A stretch of DNA of 16,112 nucleotides from Actinomycetes bacterium (GTDB lineage: Bacteria > Actinomycetota > Actinomycetes > Actinomycetales > Cellulomonadaceae), in assembly GCA_023438885.1 (NCBI GenBank), contig JAEXPS010000044.1:1-16112 (forward strand), in the 5' to 3' direction. Positions 1-4,934 of the stretch are shown here, one piece after another. Position 1 is the first letter of the stretch, and each line of letters begins with the position of its first letter. The position numbers and the translations under genes were made by a program. A model generated the notes under the pieces. That model was not told the DNA's origin and ran no database searches. It was given only the letters and a program-made list of their open reading frames with translations.

Positions 1-44
1 AGTCAGAGGTGCCGGGCTCGCCACGAACTACCGGGCTCGGCGGG
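1..44. other. Window edge downstream of disA
   Basis: This short stretch lies beyond the disA stop codon. It contains no start codon or frame I can assign to a gene. The 9-mer ccgggctcg occurs twice, at 12-20 and 31-39, as a small direct repeat. I see no clear terminator hairpin with a U-tract. Confidence 0.4.
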
Positions 45-1115
45 TCAGACGTAGCGCTCGAGGATCGAGGACTCGGCCAGTCGGGAGAGGCCCTCGCGGA
101 CCGCGCGAGCGCGCAGCTCGCCGACTCCGTCCACCACCATCAGCTCCTCGACGCCCGCGGCGAGCAGCTTCTGCAGGGCGCCGAAGTGCTGCACCAGCCG
201 GTCGACGACACCCGGGGCCAGCCGCGGCACGCGCGAGAGCAGCCGGTAGCCGCGCGGGTTGACCGCCGCCTCCAGCGTGTCGCCACCGGGCAGTCCCAGC
301 ACGCGCGCGATGTGGGCCAGGTCCAGCAGCTCCGTCGAGGTCAGGCCGGCCAGCGCGGTGAGCACCGACTCGACGTCGCGGCGCTGGGTGTCGACGTAGT
401 CGCGGATCACGAGCGCGCGGTCGGCCTCGGAGCCGGCGATCAGCTCGTCGAGCTGCAGGGCCAGCAGGCGGCCGTCGGCACCGAGCTCGATCACGTAGCC
501 GTCGATCTCCTCCGAGATGCGCCGCACCATCTCGAGGCGCTGCACCACGGCCGAGACGTCGCGCACCGTGACGAGGTCCTCGATCTCCAGCGCCGACAGG
601 GTGCCGGTGACCTCGTCGAGCCGCGCCTTGTAGCGCTCGAGGGTGGCCAGGGCCTGGTTGGCGCGGGACAGGATGGTGGTGGAGTCCTCGAGCTGGTGGC
701 GGGCATCGCCGACGTAGATGGCGATGATCCGCATCGACGCGGAGACCGAGATCACGGGATGGCCGGTCTGCTTGGCGACGCGCTCCGCGGTGCGGTGGCG
801 GGTGCCGGACTCGGTGGTGGTGATCGACGGGTCGGGCAGCAGCTGCACGCCGGCGCGGACGATGCGGTTGGTCACGGTGTCCAGCACCACGGCGCCGTCC
901 ATCTTGCACAGCTCGCGCAGCCTGGTGCCGGAGAACGTCACGTCGAGGACGAAGCCCCCGGAGCAGAGCGACTCGACGCGCTCGTCCATGCCGAGCACGA
1001 TGAGTGCGCCCGTGCGCCCCCGCAGGATCCGCTCCAGGCCGTCGCGCAGCTCGCCGCCGGGTGCGGCGGCGGCGAGGGTCGAGCGCAGCAGCTCGTCCTG
1101 GGACGGGTGGACCAC
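45..1115 (-). CDS. disA: DNA integrity scanning protein DisA (diadenylate cyclase)
   Basis: This 356-residue protein is expected to condense two ATP into cyclic di-AMP and to link that activity to branched DNA structures, acting as an octamer in the cytoplasm. The N-terminal DAC domain (about 1-145) carries the two family motifs: DGA at 73-75 and GTRHRTAER at 104-112. A helical linker follows (about 150-290), with a C-terminal helix-hairpin-helix DNA-binding region near 320-345 (VDGVGELRARAVREGL). Length and order match actinobacterial DisA. The start is GTG at 1115: the in-frame codons upstream are three sense codons preceded by the radA TAG stop, so no earlier start is possible. I see no good Shine-Dalgarno sequence, only a G-run directly before GTG, so translation may be coupled to radA. 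The gene sits 9 nt downstream of radA. The order radA-disA is conserved in actinobacteria and Bacillus, and RadA has been reported to inhibit DisA in Mycobacterium smegmatis. All key motifs are intact. Confidence 0.97.
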   Translation of the reverse strand: MVHPSQDELLRSTLAAAAPGGELRDGLERILRGRTGALIVLGMDERVESLCSGGFVLDVTFSGTRLRELCKMDGAVVLDTVTNRIVRAGVQLLPDPSITTTESGTRHRTAERVAKQTGHPVISVSASMRIIAIYVGDARHQLEDSTTILSRANQALATLERYKARLDEVTGTLSALEIEDLVTVRDVSAVVQRLEMVRRISEEIDGYVIELGADGRLLALQLDELIAGSEADRALVIRDYVDTQRRDVESVLTALAGLTSTELLDLAHIARVLGLPGGDTLEAAVNPRGYRLLSRVPRLAPGVVDRLVQHFGALQKLLAAGVEELMVVDGVGELRARAVREGLSRLAESSILERYV

Positions 1116-1124
1116 CCCCCGATG

Positions 1125-2591
1125 CTAGTGGCCGCGGTTCGCCGACAGCCGGGTGACAGGCGCAACGGGTCCGTCCGCGTCCCCGTCCAGACCCCGGGAG
1201 CCAGGCTCCGGCTCGACGAGCCCCGCGGCCTGCGCCGCCTCGGCCAGATGTGACGCCCGGGCGACGTGCATCCCGTCCGGCACCACCACGTCCGTGGCGG
1301 CGAACGGGATCACGGCCCTCCGGAAGCCGAGCCGGGCCGCCTCGGCCAGCCTCCGGCTGACGCCGGCCACCGTCCGGATCTCGCCGGCGAGACCCACCTC
1401 ACCGACGGCGACGAGCCCGCGGGCCGGCGGGCGGTCCAGGTGGGAGGAGATCGTGGCGAGGGCGACGGCGAGGTCGGCGGCCGGCTCGGCCACCCGCGCG
1501 CCGCCCACCGTGGACACGTACACGTCCCGGTCGGCCAGCCGCAGCCCGAGCCGGCGCTGGAGCACCGCCAGCACCATGGCCAGCCGGGCCGCGTCGAGGC
1601 CCGAGGTGGCCCGCCTCGGGTTCGGCGCCCCGCTCAGCGCGACGAGCGACTGCACCTCGCACGCCAGCGGGCGGCGGCCCTCGAGCGTGACGGTGAGGCA
1701 CGTGCCGGGGGTGGGATGCAGGGCCTGGGTGACGAACAGGCCGCTCGGGTCGGCCAGCCCGACGATGCCGCGCTCCGAGAGGTCGAAGCAGCCCACCTCG
1801 TCGGTGGGGCCGAACCGGTTCTTGGTCGCCCGCAGCAGGCGCAGGCGCGAGTGCCGGTCGCCCTCGAACTGGCACACGACGTCCACCAGGTGCTCCAGCG
1901 TGCGGGGGCCGGCCACCGAGCCGTCCTTGGTGACGTGCCCGACGATCACCACGGGCATCGCCCGGGACTTGGCCACCGCGATGAGCGCCGCGGCGACCTC
2001 GCGCACCTGCGTGACACCGCCGGCGGAGCCGTCCACCTGTGCCGACGCGACGGTCTGCACCGAGTCGAGCACCAGCAGGTCGGGTGCGGCCTGCTCGATG
2101 TGGCCCAGCACGGTGGCCAGGTCGGTCTCGTCGGCCAGGAGCAGGCCCGGCTCCAGGGCGCCGATGCGCCCGGCGCGCAGCCGCACCTGGCCCGCCGACT
2201 CCTCGCCGGTGACGTAGAGGACGCGCCTGCCGCCGCGGGCGGCCCGTGCCGCGACGTCCAGCAGCAGGGTGGACTTGCCCACCCCCGGCTCGCCGGCCAG
2301 GAGCACCACCGCGCCGGGAACCAGGCCGCCGCCGAGCACCCGGTCCAGCTCGTCGACCCCCGTGGGCCGGGCGCGGTGCGCCTCGACGTCGATCTCACCG
2401 ATCGGACGCGCCGGCGCGGCGGCCCGCGCGGCGACCGTGCGTGGCGCGCCCCCGCCGGGCCCCGTGCCCTCGGCGACGGTTCCCCATGCCTGGCACTCGC
2501 CGCACCGGCCGACCCACTTGGGCGCGGTCCAGCCGCACTCGGTGCAGCGGTAGGCCGCGCGGGACTCGGCCTTGCGGGAGGTGCTGGTCAC
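1125..2591 (-). CDS. radA: DNA repair protein RadA (branch-migration helicase-like ATPase)
   Basis: This 488-residue protein is the bacterial RadA/Sms ATPase, which helps RecA by driving branch migration and processing of recombination intermediates. The N-terminal zinc finger is visible as C16-x2-C19 and C30-x2-C33. Walker A is GEPGVGKST at 100-108 and Walker B ends at D176 (LLVLDS). The RadA-specific KNRFG motif is at 257-261. The C-terminal third is the Lon-protease-like domain (around GEVGLAGEIRTV), with no protease role expected. The frame stays open upstream to 3005, but that extension is low-complexity and antisense to the neighbouring membrane-protein gene. The GTG at 2591, coding VTSTSRK, puts the zinc finger at the usual distance from the N-terminus. 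No Shine-Dalgarno precedes it, but a TAGCGT -10-like box ends 8 nt upstream, which would fit a leaderless or nearly leaderless transcript. The gene forms an operon with disA. Confidence 0.96.
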   Translation of the reverse strand: MTSTSRKAESRAAYRCTECGWTAPKWVGRCGECQAWGTVAEGTGPGGGAPRTVAARAAAPARPIGEIDVEAHRARPTGVDELDRVLGGGLVPGAVVLLAGEPGVGKSTLLLDVAARAARGGRRVLYVTGEESAGQVRLRAGRIGALEPGLLLADETDLATVLGHIEQAAPDLLVLDSVQTVASAQVDGSAGGVTQVREVAAALIAVAKSRAMPVVIVGHVTKDGSVAGPRTLEHLVDVVCQFEGDRHSRLRLLRATKNRFGPTDEVGCFDLSERGIVGLADPSGLFVTQALHPTPGTCLTVTLEGRRPLACEVQSLVALSGAPNPRRATSGLDAARLAMVLAVLQRRLGLRLADRDVYVSTVGGARVAEPAADLAVALATISSHLDRPPARGLVAVGEVGLAGEIRTVAGVSRRLAEAARLGFRRAVIPFAATDVVVPDGMHVARASHLAEAAQAAGLVEPEPGSRGLDGDADGPVAPVTRLSANRGH

Positions 2592-2599
2592 GGGCCGTG

Positions 2600-2629
2600 A
2601 CGCTACCGGGGCGCGCCGACAGCGGTCGG
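2600..2629 (-). promoter_or_regulatory. Candidate radA promoter, possibly leaderless
   Basis: On the minus strand, TAGCGT (plus 2600-2605) matches the actinobacterial -10 pattern TAnnnT and ends 8 nt before the radA GTG at 2591. CCGACC (plus 2624-2629) lies 18 bp upstream and matches TTGACA only in its GAC core. Transcription would start at or next to the start codon, which fits the absence of a Shine-Dalgarno sequence. This is inferred from spacing only. Confidence 0.35.
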
Positions 2630-2667
2630 TAGGCTGTGGACCCGCAGCCGGACGGAGGGAACAGGCG

Positions 2668-3348
2668 ATGACACAGGGGGTTGCGCCGCAGCACGGGCGC
2701 GAAGGCCAGGAGCGCCCACGCTGGCTGCTCCCGGCGGTGCTCTCGGCCGTTGTGGTCGTGGTCGCGGGCATCGTGGTCGCCGTGCTGCTCACCCGCTCCG
2801 GGGACGACGGCGCGACGGCGCCGACCCCGGTCACGACCACCGTGGTGGTTCCCGTGCCCACGCCCTCCGTGGAGCCGGTCGCCCGCGAGGCGACGACCGC
2901 GTTCACCGCCGTGCTGCCCTCGACCGTGCTCCAGTACGCGCTCGCCTCGTCGGCCGCCGACGCCGAGTGGGTGGCCGCCGGCGCGCTCGAGGCGTGGACG
3001 GACACCTACACCGACGGCGGCGCCGGGCAGCTGACGGTCCGGGCCGGCCAGTGGGCGGCGCCGGAGGAGGCGGCGGCGTTCGCCGCCACGCTGGTCTCCG
3101 CCCTGCCGGTGGTGGAGCCGGCGCCGGCCCCCACGGGGACGGCGGGCACGGAGACCGCCGCACCGTCGGCGGGCGACCTGCCGCGCACGGGCGACGTCAC
3201 CGCCGCCGGGGCGACGGTGGGCACCTACACCATCGTCGACGCAGGCGACGGCACGGGCGTCGCGGTGTGGACCAACGGCACGGCGGTGTTCCGGATGGTG
3301 GCCCCGGTCGACGAGATCACCTCGGCCTGGGCGCAGTACCCGCTCTGA
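2668..3348 (+). CDS. Single-pass membrane protein of unknown function
   Basis: I do not recognise the family of this 226-residue protein. A short cytoplasmic N-terminus is followed by one strongly hydrophobic segment at about 19-42 (LLPAVLSAVVVVVAGIVVAV). A Thr/Pro/Val-rich linker (about 48-72) and an extracytoplasmic domain (about 73-226) come next. That domain is rich in Ala, Thr, Trp and acidic residues, and an Ala/Pro/Thr-rich insert at 151-172 splits it into two parts. The residues LPRTG occur at 171-175, but no hydrophobic segment or basic tail follows, so this is not a sortase signal. The start is ATG 2668 with GGAGG at 2654-2658, 9 nt upstream. The gene is divergent from radA and convergent, 10 nt apart, with the winged-helix gene. 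Topology suggests an N-terminally anchored protein facing outward. No catalytic motif is visible. Confidence 0.85.
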   Translation: MTQGVAPQHGREGQERPRWLLPAVLSAVVVVVAGIVVAVLLTRSGDDGATAPTPVTTTVVVPVPTPSVEPVAREATTAFTAVLPSTVLQYALASSAADAEWVAAGALEAWTDTYTDGGAGQLTVRAGQWAAPEEAAAFAATLVSALPVVEPAPAPTGTAGTETAAPSAGDLPRTGDVTAAGATVGTYTIVDAGDGTGVAVWTNGTAVFRMVAPVDEITSAWAQYPL

Positions 3349-3358
3349 GCAGGCTCCG

Positions 3359-3703
3359 TCAGGCGGCCGGCCGGAGCACGTAGCCGATGCCGCGCTGGGT
3401 GTGGAGCATCGGCGCGCGGCCCTTGTCGATCTTGCGTCGCAGGTAGCTGACGTACAGCTCCACGACGTTGCCGTTGCCGCCGAAGTCGTACCGCCACACG
3501 CGGTCCAGGATCTGGCGCTTCGACAGCACGCGTCGCGGGTTGCGCATGAAGTAGCGCAGCAGCTCGAACTCCGTCTCCGTGAGGCGGACCTCCTCGCCGT
3601 CGCGCCATACCTCGTGGGTGTCCTCGTCCAGCCGGAGGTCGCCGACGACGAGGGCGTGCTCCTCGTCCCGGTAGACCTCGCGGGGTGCGGTCGTCGTCGT
3701 CAT
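3359..3703 (-). CDS. Stand-alone OmpR-type winged-helix DNA-binding protein (no receiver domain)
   Basis: This 114-residue protein consists almost entirely of the Trans_reg_C winged-helix domain found at the C-terminus of OmpR/PhoB response regulators. Visible family signatures are LTETEFELLRYFMRNPRRVL (helix 1 to 2), SKRQILDRVW, the recognition helix VVELYVSYLRRKID, and the C-terminal wing RGIGYVLRPA. The usual receiver domain of about 120 residues is absent. The frame extends upstream only to 3769, and its extra 22 residues do not resemble a receiver. I chose ATG 3703 because it directly precedes MTTTTAPREVYRDEEHALVV, which leads into the first strands of the fold; no strong Shine-Dalgarno is seen. 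With no phospho-acceptor Asp, activity cannot follow the usual two-component route. It probably acts as a constitutive, level-controlled or partner-controlled regulator. It may be a receiver-loss derivative of a response regulator. Targets are unknown; an 11-bp tandem repeat just upstream suggests autoregulation. Confidence 0.88.
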   Translation of the reverse strand: MTTTTAPREVYRDEEHALVVGDLRLDEDTHEVWRDGEEVRLTETEFELLRYFMRNPRRVLSKRQILDRVWRYDFGGNGNVVELYVSYLRRKIDKGRAPMLHTQRGIGYVLRPAA

Positions 3704-3726
3704 GGCATCGAGGATCGGTCGTAGGG

Positions 3727-3748
3727 CTGGGCCGACCCTGGGCCGAAC
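3727..3748. promoter_or_regulatory. 11-bp tandem direct repeat upstream of the winged-helix gene
   Basis: Two adjacent 11-bp units, ctgggccgacc (3727-3737) and ctgggccgaac (3738-3748), match at 10 of 11 positions. A weaker third unit (6 of 11) could follow at 3749-3759. They lie 24-45 nt upstream of the winged-helix start codon. OmpR/PhoB-family domains typically bind head-to-tail direct repeats with a period of 10-11 bp, so this is a plausible autoregulatory site. The binding assignment is inference. Confidence 0.4.
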
Positions 3749-3772
3749 CTGTGAGTTCCCTGTGCGCAAGTG

Positions 3773-4789
3773 CTAGGCGCTGCCTCGCCGCACCAGGGTG
3801 GCGGGCATCGTCACCGACTTGTGCGGGGCGCCCTCGACGACGTCGAGCAGCAGCCCCACCATCTCCGCGCTGATGCGGTCGAACGGCTGGCGCATCGTCG
3901 TCAGCGGCGGGTCGAGCGTCGCCGCGAGCCCGGAGTCGTCGAACCCGACGAGCGCGACGTCGTCGGGCACCCGCCGGCCGCGCTGACGCAGTGTCGACAG
4001 CGCGCCGGCCGCCATGAGGTCGGAGGCGACGAACACCGCGTCAAGGTCGGGGTCGCGGTCCAGCAGCTCGACCATCGCCGCGGCGCCCGACTCGGCGCTG
4101 TAGTCGCCGTACGCGACGAGGCTCGGGTCGAAGCGACCGTCCAGCTCGGCGCGGTAGCCGTCGAGCCGCAGGCGGCCGCCGGAGGTGTCGGGGGGGCCGG
4201 CGATCGTGGCCACCCGCCGCCGGCCGGAGGCCAGCAGGTGCGCCACGGCCGCTCGCGCACCGGCCACCTCATCGACCGAGACGGACGAGACGCGGTCGGA
4301 GTAGCCGAGCGGCAGGCCGCACGCGACGGTGGGCACCTGCTGGTCCAGCAGCGAGGCGACGAGGGGGTCGTTCTCGTGCGTCGAGATCAGCAGCACGCCG
4401 TCCACGTGGCCGGCGGTGACGTAGGCGGTGACGTTCTCGCGCTCGGCCGGCGTACCGGCGACGAGCAGGATCAACGCCATGCCGCGGGCGGCGGCGGCCT
4501 CGGCCGCGCCGTGCAGCAGGATCGCGAAGTTGGGGTCGGCGAACAGGCGTTGCTGCGGCTCGGTGAGCAGGAACGCCACCGAGTTGGAGCGGCCGGTCAC
4601 CAGGGCGCGGGCGTGGCGGTTCACCCGGTAGCCGGTGGTGCGGATCGCCTGCTCCACGGCCGTGCGGGCCTCGGGCGACACCCAGTGGCCCCCGTTGATC
4701 ACGCGCGACACGGTGCCGCGAGAGACGCCGGCCACGGTCGCGACGTCGCGGATGGTGGGCCGCCTGCGGGTGGCGGTGCTCTGTGCCAC
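3773..4789 (-). CDS. LacI-family transcriptional regulator, probable repressor of the galactan locus
   Basis: This 338-residue protein has standard LacI/GalR architecture. The N-terminal helix-turn-helix spans about 11-33 (TIRDVATVAGVSRGTVSRVI), followed by the hinge-helix region (NRHARALVTGRSNSVAFLL). A periplasmic-binding-protein-like sensor core runs to the C-terminus, with GHVDGVLLIS, HLLASGRRRVATIAGP and FVASDLMAAGALSTL as family-like segments and a typical GFDDSGLA near the end. The start is GTG 4789, which places the helix-turn-helix about 10 residues in. No Shine-Dalgarno sequence is present, but a promoter -10 ends 6 nt upstream, pointing to leaderless expression. It is divergent from the GH42 gene, with 145 nt between them containing two related CG-centred palindromes. 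By position it resembles GanR-type regulators of Bacillus galactan loci. The inducer is probably galactose or a galacto-oligosaccharide, but this is inferred from context and not readable from the sequence. Confidence 0.93.
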   Translation of the reverse strand: MAQSTATRRRPTIRDVATVAGVSRGTVSRVINGGHWVSPEARTAVEQAIRTTGYRVNRHARALVTGRSNSVAFLLTEPQQRLFADPNFAILLHGAAEAAAARGMALILLVAGTPAERENVTAYVTAGHVDGVLLISTHENDPLVASLLDQQVPTVACGLPLGYSDRVSSVSVDEVAGARAAVAHLLASGRRRVATIAGPPDTSGGRLRLDGYRAELDGRFDPSLVAYGDYSAESGAAAMVELLDRDPDLDAVFVASDLMAAGALSTLRQRGRRVPDDVALVGFDDSGLAATLDPPLTTMRQPFDRISAEMVGLLLDVVEGAPHKSVTMPATLVRRGSA

Positions 4790-4795
4790 GGTCGA

Positions 4796-4825
4796 ACCTT
4801 AGCGCTGCGCACTGTGATCGGTCAC
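4796..4825 (-). promoter_or_regulatory. lacI-family regulator promoter, probably leaderless
   Basis: On the minus strand, GTGACC (plus 4820-4825) matches TTGACA at four positions. An 18-nt spacer and then TAAGGT (plus 4796-4801) follow; TAAGGT matches TAnnnT. Six nt separate the -10 from the regulator's GTG at 4789, so the predicted transcription start is the first base of the start codon. The -35 lies inside the palindrome at 4811-4828, as expected for autorepression. Confidence 0.5.
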
Positions 4826-4828
4826 AGT
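4811..4828. promoter_or_regulatory. Operator O1 candidate for the LacI-family regulator
   Basis: ACTGTGATCGGTCACAGT is an inverted repeat with perfect 7-bp arms around a 4-bp centre, TCGG. The central CG dinucleotide is typical of LacI-family operators. It overlaps the -35 of the regulator's own promoter. A second, related palindrome lies 87 bp to the right (4899-4914). Confidence 0.6.
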
Positions 4829-4883
4829 CCGATAACGAACGGGCCACCTGGACTTCCCTGGACATATCGGACCGTGGTTGTCT

Positions 4884-4893
4884 GAACGCGTTC
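4884..4893. promoter_or_regulatory. Short perfect palindrome GAACGCGTTC
   Basis: This perfect 10-bp palindrome sits between the two CTGTGA-type palindromes and 42 nt before the GH42 start codon. Its centre is GC rather than CG, so it fits the LacI-family pattern less well than O1 and O2. It may be part of the GH42 promoter region, or chance in GC-rich DNA. Confidence 0.25.
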
Positions 4894-4898
4894 GAAGG

Positions 4899-4914
4899 CT
4901 GTGACCGTGCACAG
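4899..4914. promoter_or_regulatory. Operator O2 candidate for the LacI-family regulator
   Basis: CTGTGACCGTGCACAG is an imperfect palindrome (arms CTGTG/CACAG) with a central CG. It matches the 16-bp core of O1 (4812-4827) at 13 positions. It ends 20 nt before the GH42 GTG start and just upstream of its Shine-Dalgarno, where a bound repressor would block transcription. I could not assign a confident -35/-10 pair for the GH42 gene. Confidence 0.5.
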
Positions 4915-4934
4915 GCGCACGGAGACACATCGGG

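Noticed and set aside
9..1253. Plus-strand open frame of 414 codons across disA
   Set aside because: It is antisense to disA, low-complexity and has no recognisable fold; it is another GC-bias shadow.
2592..3005. N-terminal extension of RadA by 138 residues
   Set aside because: The extension is Thr/Ser/Ala low-complexity sequence antisense to the membrane-protein gene. GTG 2591 gives the normal distance to the zinc finger.
3178..3192. LPRTG motif in the membrane protein as a sortase signal
   Set aside because: It is more than 50 residues from the C-terminus, with no following hydrophobic segment or positive tail, and the protein is anchored at its N-terminus.
3349..3380. Bidirectional terminator between the convergent genes
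   Set aside because: GCTCCG (3353-3358) and CGGAGC (3372-3377) can pair, but the loop is 13 nt, there is no U-tract, and the element overlaps the end of the winged-helix gene; too weak to list.
4813..4826. TGTGA...TCACA as a CRP-type site
   Set aside because: The half-sites are separated by 4 bp instead of the 6 bp of the CRP consensus. The central CG and a second copy beside a lacI-family gene favour a LacI-family operator.
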